Below, piece after piece: positions 51,308-59,767 of a stretch of 64,000 nt of DNA; the first letter of the stretch is position 1, and each line of letters starts with the position of its first letter. A model generated the notes under the pieces. That model was not told the DNA's origin, did not search any database, and saw nothing but the letters and a program-made list of their open reading frames with translations. The stretch is from CAHJXF01 sp038240015 (GTDB lineage: Bacteria; Pseudomonadota; Gammaproteobacteria; Burkholderiales; Burkholderiaceae_D): contig JBBSEF010000005.1 in NCBI GenBank assembly GCA_038240015.1, positions 1-64,000 on the forward strand. Reading direction: 5' to 3'. A program made the position numbers and the translations under genes.

Positions 51308-51373
51308 CCGCAGAGCGCGAGTTGTTGCGTGAGCGAGTCGCGTACGCGAATCGCGTACATGAGTTGCGCGGAA

Positions 51374-52750
51374 CTAGGCGGTCGCCGCCGCCTCGTCGAT
51401 AGCGCGCACTCGACGGTCGTCAGGACCTTCATCCGCGTGCGTCCTGACGATGCGCCGCGCGGGCAAGCTGGCCGTGAACGCGCTTCCTTTGCCGACCTCG
51501 CTTGCAATCGACAGCGTTCCCTGATGGCGCGTCAACACGTGCTTGACGATCGCGAGGCCGAGGCCGGTGCCGCCCGATTGCCGCGAACGTCCGCGATCGA
51601 CGCGATAGAAACGCTCGGTGAGCCGCGGCAGGTGGGGCGCCGGAATGCCGATGCCCGTGTCGGTGACCGTGTAGTCCGCGCCCCCCGCGTTGCCGTGATC
51701 GCTCGCGCGCCATTGCACGACGATGCGGCCCCCGTCGGGCGTATAGCGGATCGCATTGGTCACTAGGTTGGTGAATGCGCTTGCCAGTTCGAGTTCCGAC
51801 CCGAGCATCGCGAAGTCGCGATCGATCTCGAACACGATGTCGTGCCTGCCGCCCGAGAGCTGACGTGCGGTTTCTTCGATGCGCGCGAACAGACTGGCCG
51901 CGTCGATGAAGTCTTCGCTGGGCGCGCTGTTGGCTTCGAGCGCGGAAAGGGTGAGCAGGTCATCGACCAGTCGCTGCATGCGCTCGGCCTCTTCGCGCAT
52001 CAAGGCCAGATAGTCGCTCTGTTGTTTGGGTGACAACGCGGCCTCGCTGATCGTTTCGAGAAAGCCTGACAACACCGTGAGCGGTGTCTTGAGTTCATGC
52101 GAGACGTTGGCGACGAAATCGCGACGCATCGTCTCCAGTTTTTCGAAACGCGAGATATCGCGCGACAGGATCAACTTCTGCGCATCGCCATACGCGACCA
52201 GTTGCAGCGAGAGCACGCGCTCGGCGCTGTGAGTGGCATGACGCAGGCGCAACTGGACCGGGCGATCCCACTCGCCATGCGACAGATAGCTCAGAAAATC
52301 CGGCGCCCTGACGAGGTTGGCGATGTATTGGCCCACGTCTTTCGATAGCTTGAGGTTGAGGTGCTCTTCGGCCTGCGCATTGCACCAGACGATCTGATTT
52401 TGAGCGTTGAGCGTGACCACGCCGTCGGGCAAGGCCTGCGCCGCGCCGCGAAAACTCACCAGCGCCTGGGTCAGGGCCGCGCGCTCCCGTTGCGCGGCGC
52501 GTCCCCGGTGATAGAGCTGCGCGTAGAGCTCTTCCCACGCGCCTGACGAACGCGGCAACGTCGCGCCCTGCTCCTGGCGAGACCATCGCCACAGATTGCG
52601 CAGATGAATGGCGTCGCGCAGATACCGCAAGGTGAACGTCGTCGCGGCGAATGCGAAGGCAGTCGTCCAGTCGGAGAGGACGCGCACGATCAGCGTCACG
52701 AGTGCAACCGCGCCGAGGAAGAACAGGGTTCGTACCCAGACTGCATTCAT
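51374..52750 (-). CDS. phoR: Phosphate regulon sensor histidine kinase
   Basis: The 458-aa protein senses phosphate status through the Pst system and phosphorylates PhoB. It has two N-terminal hydrophobic segments (about 8-22 and 28-42), a short linker, a PAS region around VVTLNAQNQIVWCNAQAEEHLNL, and the kinase core: phospho-acceptor H218 in NVSHELKTPL, the N-box LVTNAIRYTPDGG, G1 DTGIGI and G2 GGTGLGLAI. No large periplasmic domain is present, as in E. coli PhoR. It lies 143 bp after phoB on the same strand. The C-terminus has a short Arg/Asp-rich tail. Confidence 0.92.
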   Translation of the reverse strand: MNAVWVRTLFFLGAVALVTLIVRVLSDWTTAFAFAATTFTLRYLRDAIHLRNLWRWSRQEQGATLPRSSGAWEELYAQLYHRGRAAQRERAALTQALVSFRGAAQALPDGVVTLNAQNQIVWCNAQAEEHLNLKLSKDVGQYIANLVRAPDFLSYLSHGEWDRPVQLRLRHATHSAERVLSLQLVAYGDAQKLILSRDISRFEKLETMRRDFVANVSHELKTPLTVLSGFLETISEAALSPKQQSDYLALMREEAERMQRLVDDLLTLSALEANSAPSEDFIDAASLFARIEETARQLSGGRHDIVFEIDRDFAMLGSELELASAFTNLVTNAIRYTPDGGRIVVQWRASDHGNAGGADYTVTDTGIGIPAPHLPRLTERFYRVDRGRSRQSGGTGLGLAIVKHVLTRHQGTLSIASEVGKGSAFTASLPARRIVRTHADEGPDDRRVRAIDEAAATA

Positions 52751-52893
52751 GGGGTCATGCGCATGGCGCGAGGTCCGCTGAAACCGCGGCGGTTACGACG
52801 GCGGCCGCGCGACGATGACTAACGTGAACGCGCGATCTTATCGCGCCGCCAAAATGCCGCCCGAGCGCCGCCCAAGCGCCGCGACCAGAGAGC

Positions 52894-53616
52894 TTACGCC
52901 GCCGCCGCGCGCTGCTCGACGATCGAGAATCGATAGCCGCTGCCGCGCACCGTCTCGACCAGATGATCGTGACCGCAAGGCGACAGCGCATTGCGCAGGC
53001 GGCGGATGTGGACGTCGACGGTGCGTTCCTCGAGAAAGACGTGGTCGCCCCACACCTGATCGAGTAATTGGGCACGCGAATACACGCGCTCCGGATGGGT
53101 CATGAAGAAATGCAGCAGCCGGAATTCAGTCGGCCCGATCTCGAGTGTGCGGCGCGCGCCGCCGGGCTGGCCACCGGTCAGACGATGGGTTGCGGGATCG
53201 AGTTGCAGGCCGCCGATGTCGACGACGTCGTCGGTCAACTGCGGCGCGCGCCGACGCAGCACGGCCTTGATGCGCGCCATCAACTCCTTCGGCGAGAAAG
53301 GCTTGGTCACGTAATCGTCGGCGCCCGCCTCGAGGCCGTCGACCTTGTCGGTTTCGTTGGATCGCGCCGTCAGCATGATGATCGGCACGTCGCGCGTGCG
53401 TTCGTCGGCGCGCAGCTTTCTGGCGAAGTGAACGCCCGACATGCCGGGGAGCATCCAGTCCAGAAGGATCAGGTCGGGCAACTCGGCGCGAACCAGCGTA
53501 GTCGCCTGATCGGCATCGGACGCGCGCAGCACCTTGTGTCCGGCGAAAGACAAGTTGACCGCGATCAACTCCTGGATGGCGGGTTCATCTTCGACGACGA
53601 GTATGGTGCTGGGCAT
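52894..53616 (-). CDS. phoB: Phosphate regulon response regulator
   Basis: The 240-aa OmpR-type regulator has a receiver domain with D53 in ILLDWMLPG as the phosphorylation site, D9-E10 in VVEDEP, and K102 in VTKPFSP. The winged-helix output domain covers about 130-230, with EERTVDVHIRRLRNAL as the recognition helix, which closely follows PhoB. It should bind Pho boxes such as those before the active phosphatase pair and before this gene. It precedes phoR with a 143-bp gap. The start at 53616 is the standard MPSTILVVEDE. Confidence 0.94.
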   Translation of the reverse strand: MPSTILVVEDEPAIQELIAVNLSFAGHKVLRASDADQATTLVRAELPDLILLDWMLPGMSGVHFARKLRADERTRDVPIIMLTARSNETDKVDGLEAGADDYVTKPFSPKELMARIKAVLRRRAPQLTDDVVDIGGLQLDPATHRLTGGQPGGARRTLEIGPTEFRLLHFFMTHPERVYSRAQLLDQVWGDHVFLEERTVDVHIRRLRNALSPCGHDHLVETVRGSGYRFSIVEQRAAAA

Positions 53617-53662
53617 CCGCTGGCCTCAAGAAAGTGCAAAGCGTCGACAATAAGACGATTCT

Positions 53663-53680
53663 ATGACGCGAACATGACAC
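53663..53680 (-). promoter_or_regulatory. Pho box upstream of phoB (autoregulatory)
   Basis: On the minus strand GTGTCAT-GTTC-GCGTCAT gives two 7-mers with an 11-bp period. Ten bases downstream is TATTGT, a good -10. This is the normal layout of a PhoB-activated promoter and implies that phoB-phoR is autoregulated. It starts 47 bp before the ATG of phoB. Confidence 0.75.
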
Positions 53681-53729
53681 GCGCTGCATCGCGTGGGCGG
53701 GCCATCCGTTGCGCTAAACTCGGCGCCCT

Positions 53730-54173
53730 ATGGCTTCCAGCAGCGTGGTCGACCCGCCGACCGAGATCATCGTTCATCAACAATCGAGACGGCTCGAGGT
53801 CGCTTTTGGCGAGACCGAGCGCCATGTGCTCGAATTCGAATTCCTGCGCGTGCATTCTCCGTCGGCCGCAGTGCGCGGGCATGGTCCGGGGCAAGAGGTT
53901 CTTCAGACCGGCAAGCGCAACGTGACCGTCACCGCGGTCGAGCCGGTCGGACACTACGCGATCAAGCCGGTGTTCTCCGACGGACACGAGAGCGGTATCT
54001 ACACATGGGAATATCTGCGCGAGCTCGGGCGCAATCACGACGCGCTGTGGGCGGCATACCTCGAGCGGCTCGCAGAAGCGGGCGCGAGCCGAGACCTGCC
54101 CGGTGCGAGTGCCGAGGCGTCTCTAACCGATGGGCCGATGAAGAGCGTTGAAGCGCGTCGCGGCCCGCGCTGA
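53730..54173 (+). CDS. DUF971 protein upstream of ubiE
   Basis: The 147-aa protein has the DUF971 (gamma-butyrobetaine hydroxylase N-terminal-like) fold: QQSRRLEVAFGET and FEFLRVHSPSAAVRGHGPG, then PVGHYAIKPVFSDGHESGIYTWEYLRELG. This domain probably binds Zn in longer enzymes; the free protein is of unknown role, and a link with Fe-S assembly has been suggested for relatives. The gene stands just before ubiE, 16 bp away, the usual order in betaproteobacteria. The C-terminal 25 residues are variable. It is divergent from phoB. Confidence 0.87.
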   Translation: MASSSVVDPPTEIIVHQQSRRLEVAFGETERHVLEFEFLRVHSPSAAVRGHGPGQEVLQTGKRNVTVTAVEPVGHYAIKPVFSDGHESGIYTWEYLRELGRNHDALWAAYLERLAEAGASRDLPGASAEASLTDGPMKSVEARRGPR

Positions 54174-54189
54174 GTTCGTCAAAATTTCC

Positions 54190-54987
54190 ATGACGATCGC
54201 TCACACGACACCTCCGGACTCAGCGCATTCGTTCGCGGCGGACGATGCCGCGCCCTTGAGCCAGACGCATTTCGGTTTCGAAACCGTGCCTGAAGAGGTG
54301 AAGGCCGAGCGCGTGGCCGACGTCTTCGACTCGGTCGCGCGCAAGTACGACGTGATGAACGACGTGATGTCGGGCGGCCTCCATCGTGTCTGGAAGGCGT
54401 TCACGATCGGACGCGCCGCGGTGCGCGCCGGCGCGAAGGTACTCGACATCGCCGGCGGTACCGGCGACCTCGCGCGCGCGCTGGCCAAGCGCGCGGGACC
54501 CACCGGGGAAGTCTGGCTGACCGACATCAACGAGGCGATGCTCTCGATCGGACGCGACCGCATGATCGACTCGGGCTTGATGCTGCCGGTCGCGCTCGCC
54601 GACGCGGAGCAGCTGCCTTTTCCCGATCGGACCTTCGATGTCGTGACGGTAGCCTTCGGACTGCGCAACATGACGCACAAGGACCGCGCGTTGCTCGAGA
54701 TGCATCGCGTGCTTCGCCCCGGCGGCAAGCTGCTGGTCCTCGAGTTCTCCAAAGTCTGGAAGCCGCTCGCGCCGCTCTACGATTCCTATTCGCTGAAGGT
54801 TCTGCCGTGGCTGGGACTACGGATTGCCGACGATGCGGACAGCTATCGCTATCTCGCCGAGTCGATCCGCATGCACCCCGATCAGGCGACGCTCGCACAG
54901 ATGTTGCGAACCGCGGGATTCGCCCGCGTGCAAGTCTTCAACCTCACCGCAGGCGTGGTCGCGTTGCATGAAGGCGTGAAATTCTGA
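54190..54987 (+). CDS. ubiE: Ubiquinone/menaquinone C-methyltransferase
   Basis: The 265-aa SAM-dependent enzyme methylates the benzoquinol ring (DDMQH2 in ubiquinone synthesis). UbiE signatures are clear: VADVFDSVARKYDVMNDVMSGGLHRVWK, motif I KVLDIAGGTGDLARAL, VTVAFGLRNM and LEFSKV. A 30-residue N-terminal extension with AHTTPPDSAHS precedes the conserved FGFETV. The start at 54190 is chosen to fit that extension. It is followed after 37 bp by ubiJ and then ubiB, so these form an accessory ubiquinone unit. Confidence 0.95.
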   Translation: MTIAHTTPPDSAHSFAADDAAPLSQTHFGFETVPEEVKAERVADVFDSVARKYDVMNDVMSGGLHRVWKAFTIGRAAVRAGAKVLDIAGGTGDLARALAKRAGPTGEVWLTDINEAMLSIGRDRMIDSGLMLPVALADAEQLPFPDRTFDVVTVAFGLRNMTHKDRALLEMHRVLRPGGKLLVLEFSKVWKPLAPLYDSYSLKVLPWLGLRIADDADSYRYLAESIRMHPDQATLAQMLRTAGFARVQVFNLTAGVVALHEGVKF

Positions 54988-55024
54988 CCGCTCCGCTCGA
55001 TCGCGCTTTGCTATCCTCAGCCCG

Positions 55025-55753
55025 ATGAATCCACAGTTCTCGCTCCCGCCGTTGCCGCTCTTGCCCAATCCGCTCGATGCCTTGCCGGCGGCGATCAATC
55101 ACTTGCTTGCAGCTGAGCCCTGGGGCCGCGCGCAACTCGCGCCGCATGTGAACAAGACGCTGCATGTGGTCGTGCAGCCCTTCACGATCAAGCTGTCGAT
55201 TGCGCCCGACGGCAGCGTGGCGCGCGCGACCGCGAGTGCGCTACCCGACACGACGGTGACATTGCCGTCCTCCGCGGTCGCGCGACTGCTGACCGGCGCT
55301 GGGCGCGGTAACGACCGGGGTGGCGACGGCGGCAACGACCGCGGCAACGACAACCTGCTGATGCGCGACATGCGGCTCGACGGTGATGCGGATTTCGCGC
55401 ACGCGGTCTCGATGCTCGCGCGCCACTTGCGCTGGGACGTCGAAGAAGATCTGTCGAAGCTCGTCGGCGATGCGGCCGCGCACCGCATGGTTGCGACGGC
55501 GCGTTCGGTCAACAACGAAATAAGGCGAACCCACGAGAAGGCCGCAGCGGGAATCACCGAGTACCTGCTCGAAGAAAATCCCCAACTGGTGCGACCGCGC
55601 GCGGTGCACCTCTTGGCCGACGGCGTGCGCAAGCTGCGCGACGACATCGCGCGTCTTGAGAAGCGTGTTGATCGGTTGACCCGTCAGCCGATCATGGGAG
55701 TGGCGGGCGGGCCTGCGGAGCGACCGAAGTCGAGTACCGGCTCACGTGCCTGA
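55025..55753 (+). CDS. ubiJ: Ubiquinone biosynthesis accessory factor (SCP2-type lipid-binding)
   Basis: The 242-aa protein has an N-terminal SCP2 domain (ALPAAINHLLAAEPWGRAQLAPHVNKTLHV, then strands to about residue 110) and a C-terminal helical region with a coiled-coil (KLRDDIARLEKRVDRL). Membership is clear from the ubiE-ubiJ-ubiB order and the first helix. UbiJ organises the Ubi metabolon by binding hydrophobic intermediates. A Gly/Arg/Asn-rich loop (RGNDRGGDGGNDRGND) in the SCP2 domain is longer than usual. The TATCCT hexamer 9 bp before the start is a possible -10. Confidence 0.85.
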   Translation: MNPQFSLPPLPLLPNPLDALPAAINHLLAAEPWGRAQLAPHVNKTLHVVVQPFTIKLSIAPDGSVARATASALPDTTVTLPSSAVARLLTGAGRGNDRGGDGGNDRGNDNLLMRDMRLDGDADFAHAVSMLARHLRWDVEEDLSKLVGDAAAHRMVATARSVNNEIRRTHEKAAAGITEYLLEENPQLVRPRAVHLLADGVRKLRDDIARLEKRVDRLTRQPIMGVAGGPAERPKSSTGSRA

Positions 55754-55825
55754 GCGCGATGCGGCGCTTCGCGGGTCCGACTCGATGACGATGCCGCGCG
55801 CGCTTCGCGTACGGGAACCAGACTG

Positions 55826-57403
55826 ATGCGCATCGCCCGCCTGTTCACCATCGCTCGCGTGATGTGGCGCTTCGGGCTCGACGAGATCGCGGCCGGCGGT
55901 CTCGCGAGTCCCCTGCTCACGCGAACCATCGTCCGCCTGCGTTTCGGCCGCGACTTCACGACGCCACGCGGCGTGCGCTTGCGAGAAGCGCTCGAAGCGC
56001 TCGGTCCGATCTTCGTCAAGTTCGGCCAGATGCTCTCGACGCGCCGCGACCTCTTGCCGGCCGATGTCGCCGACGAGCTCGCGAAGTTGCAGGATCGCGT
56101 TCCGCCCTTCGACCCCGAGCTTGCGATACGACAGATTCGTCTGTCGCTGGGCAAGGACCCCGACGACTTGTTCGCGTCGTTCGATCGCAAGCCGGTCGCA
56201 TCGGCTTCGATCGCACAGGTGCACTTCGCGACCTTGCGCGCCGATGCAGAGGGACACGAGCGCGAAGTCGCCGTGAAGGTCCTGCGGCCGAACATGCAGC
56301 AAGCGATCGAGCGCGACCTCGAGCTGTTGCGCACGCTCGCCGCGCTGGTCGAGCGTTTCTCAGCCGATGGCAAGCGGCTTCGTCCTCGCGCAGTGGTGGC
56401 CGAGTTCGACAAGTACCTGCACGACGAACTCGACCTGATGCGCGAAGCCGCGAACGGAAGTCAACTGCGTCGCAACTTCGCCGATTCGAAGCTGCTTCAC
56501 GTCCCCGAGATGATGTGGGACTACTGCAGCAGCGCGGTGATCGTGATGGAGCGCGTGTCGGGCATTCCGATCGGGCGCATCGATCAACTGCGCGCGGCGG
56601 GGATCGATCTGAAGAAACTGTCGCGCGACGGCGTCGAGATCTTCTTCACGCAAGTATTCAGGCACGGCTTCTTTCACGCCGACATGCACCCGGGGAACAT
56701 CTACGTGGGCGACTCGGGGACCGACTTCAATCGCTACATCGCGATCGACTTCGGCATCGTCGGCACGCTGACCGACTTCGACAAGAACTATCTCGCGCAG
56801 AATTTTCTCGCGTTCTTTCATCGCGACTACAAGCGCGTGGCGACGCTGCACATCGAGTCCGGTTGGGTCCCCAAGGGCACGCGCGAAGACGAACTCGAGT
56901 CGGCGATTCGCGCGACCTGCGAACCGGTGTTCGATCTGCCGCTGTCGCGCATCTCGCTCGGTCAGGTTCTGCTGCGCCTCTTTCAAACTTCGCGCCGATT
57001 CAATGTCGAGATCCAGCCGCAGTTGGTGCTGCTGCAAAAGACGCTGCTCAACATCGAAGGCCTCGGTCGTCAGCTCGATCCCGACCTCGATCTTTGGGCG
57101 ACCGCGCAGCCGTTTCTCGAACGCTGGATGAAGGACCAGCTCGGATGGCGCGGCTTTCGCGACCGGCTCGCGAAGGAAGCCACGCAGTTCGCGACCTTCG
57201 TGCCGCAGATTCCGCGGCTCGTGCATCGGGTGCTGCAAAACGAGGCCGAGCATCCTCTCGCCGTCGCGGTTGCCGATCTGGCGGTCGCACAGCAACGCAC
57301 GCGCCACGCGCTCGCGGTCGGCTTCGGCGTCGTCGGCCTGTTGCTCGCTGCGCTCATCGCGCTGGTCGTCATCGTCGTGATTCACGGCCGTTGGCCGTGG
57401 TGA
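55826..57403 (+). CDS. ubiB: Ubiquinone biosynthesis atypical kinase/ATPase
   Basis: The 525-aa protein belongs to the ABC1/ADCK/UbiB family. Typical elements are the KxGQ motif in VKFGQMLSTRRD, the A-rich loop in ASASIAQVHFA, the lysine in REVAVKVLRP, and the DFG-like acidic site IAIDFGIVGT. Two hydrophobic helices lie near the C-terminus (VGLLLAALIALVVIVV), which anchor the protein in the membrane. Length and order are usual. UbiB supports extraction of hydrophobic quinone precursors. The gene starts 72 bp after ubiJ. Confidence 0.95.
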   Translation: MRIARLFTIARVMWRFGLDEIAAGGLASPLLTRTIVRLRFGRDFTTPRGVRLREALEALGPIFVKFGQMLSTRRDLLPADVADELAKLQDRVPPFDPELAIRQIRLSLGKDPDDLFASFDRKPVASASIAQVHFATLRADAEGHEREVAVKVLRPNMQQAIERDLELLRTLAALVERFSADGKRLRPRAVVAEFDKYLHDELDLMREAANGSQLRRNFADSKLLHVPEMMWDYCSSAVIVMERVSGIPIGRIDQLRAAGIDLKKLSRDGVEIFFTQVFRHGFFHADMHPGNIYVGDSGTDFNRYIAIDFGIVGTLTDFDKNYLAQNFLAFFHRDYKRVATLHIESGWVPKGTREDELESAIRATCEPVFDLPLSRISLGQVLLRLFQTSRRFNVEIQPQLVLLQKTLLNIEGLGRQLDPDLDLWATAQPFLERWMKDQLGWRGFRDRLAKEATQFATFVPQIPRLVHRVLQNEAEHPLAVAVADLAVAQQRTRHALAVGFGVVGLLLAALIALVVIVVIHGRWPW

Positions 57404-57433
57404 ATGCCGCGCAGCCGTCTCCGCAATCGTCAC

Positions 57434-57439
57434 TATAAT
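57434..57439 (+). promoter_or_regulatory. Candidate -10 (TATAAT) upstream of the sodium:solute symporter gene
   Basis: A perfect TATAAT lies in the 74-bp gap after ubiB, 38 bp before the ATG at 57478. The matching -35 is weak, with nothing close to TTGACA at 16-18 bp distance. It suggests a separate transcript for the symporter and the thioredoxin-like gene. Confidence 0.4.
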
Positions 57440-57477
57440 TTCGCGTTTCGCGGATTCGAACGCAGCAGCCCGGACGC

Positions 57478-58989
57478 ATGAACAATCTTTTCTGGTTCGT
57501 CATCATCTACTGGGTCATCTCGGTCGGCATCGGACTCTATGCCGCCCGCTACGTCCACAACTCAAGCGACTACGCCAATGCGGGCCGCTCGCTGCCGCTC
57601 TATGTCGTGACCGCGACCGTGTTCGCGACCTGGTTCGGCTCGGAGACCGTGCTCGGGATTCCCGCCGTCTTCCTGAAGGACGGTCTGGGCGGCGTCATCG
57701 CCGACCCGTTCGGCGCGTCGCTGTGTCTGATCCTCGTCGGTCTGTTCTTCGCGCGGCCGCTGTACCGCATGAACCTTTTGACGATCGGCGACTTCTATCG
57801 CAACAAATACGGCCGCATCGTCGAAGTGCTCACGTCGCTTGCGATCGTGATCTCGTATCTGGGCTGGGTCGGCGCGCAGTTCTCGGCCTTGGGCCTGGTC
57901 TTCAACGTCGTGTCGGGTGGCGCGATTTCAGAGACGGTGGGCACGATCATCGGGGCCTCGACCGTGATGATCTACACCATCTACGGTGGCATGTGGGCGG
58001 TGGCGATCACCGACTTCATCCAGATGATCATCATCGTCGCGGGCATGCTCTACATCGGCGCCGAAGTCGGCGGGCAGGCGGGCGGCGTTGGTCACGTCGT
58101 GCAACACGCGATCGATGCCGGCAAGTTCGCCAACTTCTGGCCGGGCGCGAACTGGATCGGCCTCTTGGGATTTTTTGGCGCGTTGATCACGCTGATGCTC
58201 GGCTCGATCCCGCAGCAGGACGTGTTTCAGCGCGTTGCATCCGCACGAAACGAAAAGACCGCGGGCCGCGCGTCGGTGCTCGGCGGCCTGATGTATTTCT
58301 GCTTCGCGTTCATCCCGATGTTCCTCGCGTACGCGGCGACACTCATCGATCCGCAGATGGTCGCGCCGCTACTGGCCAGCGACGAGAAGCGCGCCGCGCA
58401 GCAAATCCTGCCTAACCTCGTGTTGAATCACGCGCCGTTCTTTGCGCAGGTGATGTTCTTCGGCGCATTGCTCTCGGCGATCAAGAGCTGCGCATCGGCG
58501 ACCTTGCTCGCACCGTCGGTGACTTTCGCCGAGAACATACTCAAGCCCGCGTTCAAGAACGTCACCGACAAGAACCTGTTGAAGACGATGCGCATCGTGG
58601 TGCTGTGCTTCACGATCCTCGTCACGCTCTACTCGCTGGGCTCGAACCTGCCGATCTACAAGATGGTCGAGAACGCCTACAAGATCACGCTGGTGGTTGC
58701 GTTCGTGCCGCTGGTCTTCGGGCTCTATTGGAAGCGCGCGAACACGCAGGGCGCGATGCTCGCGATCGGCCTGGGCCTCGTCTCGTGGATCGGCATGGAG
58801 ACGACCAATCCCGATGCGCCGCTGCCGCCGCAACTGTTGGGGCTGATGATGGCGCTGTTGGGAATGATCGTCGGATCGTTGATGCCCACGATGGGCCAGG
58901 TGCGCGAAATAGAAGTCGTCGCGGAGCGTGTGTTGTCGGGTGGCAAGGAGGCAAGCAATGAATTCAGCGCGCAAACCAGAGCCGAGTGA
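57478..58989 (+). CDS. Sodium:solute symporter (SSS family)
   Basis: The 503-aa protein has about thirteen hydrophobic segments. SSS marks are TATVFATWFGSETVLGIPA in the second helix region, LTIGDFYRNKYG, and GSIPQQDVFQRVASARN in the middle. The C-terminal 30 residues are cytoplasmic. SSS proteins move sugars, amino acids, pantothenate or organic acids with Na+; the class cannot be fixed by eye. The 3' end overlaps the next gene by 32 nt, so they are coupled. A pairing of a SSS symporter with a thioredoxin-like protein has no obvious reason. Confidence 0.9.
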   Translation: MNNLFWFVIIYWVISVGIGLYAARYVHNSSDYANAGRSLPLYVVTATVFATWFGSETVLGIPAVFLKDGLGGVIADPFGASLCLILVGLFFARPLYRMNLLTIGDFYRNKYGRIVEVLTSLAIVISYLGWVGAQFSALGLVFNVVSGGAISETVGTIIGASTVMIYTIYGGMWAVAITDFIQMIIIVAGMLYIGAEVGGQAGGVGHVVQHAIDAGKFANFWPGANWIGLLGFFGALITLMLGSIPQQDVFQRVASARNEKTAGRASVLGGLMYFCFAFIPMFLAYAATLIDPQMVAPLLASDEKRAAQQILPNLVLNHAPFFAQVMFFGALLSAIKSCASATLLAPSVTFAENILKPAFKNVTDKNLLKTMRIVVLCFTILVTLYSLGSNLPIYKMVENAYKITLVVAFVPLVFGLYWKRANTQGAMLAIGLGLVSWIGMETTNPDAPLPPQLLGLMMALLGMIVGSLMPTMGQVREIEVVAERVLSGGKEASNEFSAQTRAE

Positions 58990-59551
58990 AGAGGCGCGTG
59001 AACAAAGGCGTCGCGCCGTTGTACGCTGGATTCTGCTCGGCTTGTCCGCAGCGTGCGCTGTCGTCGTCACGTTATCGGCGTCGCACGTTCGCGCGCAGAA
59101 TGCGCCGGCCGCAGCGCCCACGCCCGATCGATCCGCGAAGCCCGCATTGCCCTACGACGAGGCCGCCGATCCGCATCGCGATTTACAGAACGCGCTCGCG
59201 AATGCGAAGAAGTCGGGCAAGCGCGTGCTGATCGTGTTCGGCGCGAACTGGTGCCCCGATTGTCGCGCGCTCGACCGCGAGTTTCATGCAAGCGGCAAGA
59301 CCGCCGAGCTGGTCCGTTCGCGCTACGAAGTCGTCAAGGTCGATGTCGGCCGCTTCGACAAGAGCCTCGATTTCGCGAAGCTCTACGGCGAGCCGATCAG
59401 GAAGGGTATCCCGTCGGTGGTCGTCGTCACGCCGACCAATCAGGTGGTCTATCAGACCCGGGCCGGTGAACTCGCCGACGCGCGCGGGATGGGCGCCGAC
59501 GGCATCTACAGCTTCTTCAAGACGATGGCCGATCGACCGGTGGGTTCGTGA
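58958..59551 (+). CDS. Exported or membrane-anchored thioredoxin-fold protein with a CPDC motif
   Basis: The 197-aa protein begins with an Arg-rich tail and one hydrophobic segment (about 28-45) ending SHVRAQNA, which may be a signal peptide. The thioredoxin domain has VLIVFGANWCPDCRALDREF, with the CxxC active site CPDC at about residues 96-99, and the cis-proline in KGIPSVVVV. The domain resembles thioredoxin-like DUF255/TlpA relatives used in periplasmic disulfide or cytochrome c assembly. AAGGAGG lies 8 nt before the ATG, within the end of the symporter gene. A periplasmic reductase role is likely. Confidence 0.83.
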   Translation: MNSARKPEPSEEAREQRRRAVVRWILLGLSAACAVVVTLSASHVRAQNAPAAAPTPDRSAKPALPYDEAADPHRDLQNALANAKKSGKRVLIVFGANWCPDCRALDREFHASGKTAELVRSRYEVVKVDVGRFDKSLDFAKLYGEPIRKGIPSVVVVTPTNQVVYQTRAGELADARGMGADGIYSFFKTMADRPVGS

Positions 59552-59576
59552 CGCGCGCGCCATCATTCGCGCAACG

Positions 59577-59612
59577 ACCCATCCCACCCCAACCATCCCT
59601 TTGAAGGGGAGG
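59577..59612 (+). repeat. Palindromic intergenic repeat, CCCCACCC/AAGGGG family, copy 4
   Basis: The lead ACCCATCCCACCCCAACC is followed by ATCCCTTTGAAGGGGAGGG, which makes a hairpin around TTTGAA. It lies in the 216-bp gap between the thioredoxin-like gene and the indolepyruvate oxidoreductase gene. Nothing else recognisable is in this gap. Confidence 0.6.
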
Positions 59613-59767
59613 GAGCGTCCGATTGAAGCCGCAGGAGGTTTCTGCTAACTTCGGCTCCCGGTTCGCATCGCGAATCACCACGCTTCACGTTCACAAGACG
59701 TGAGTCGACATCGCAGATGCCACCCGCATCTCGCGCTTCCCGAAAACACGATTTTTGAGGATCACGC

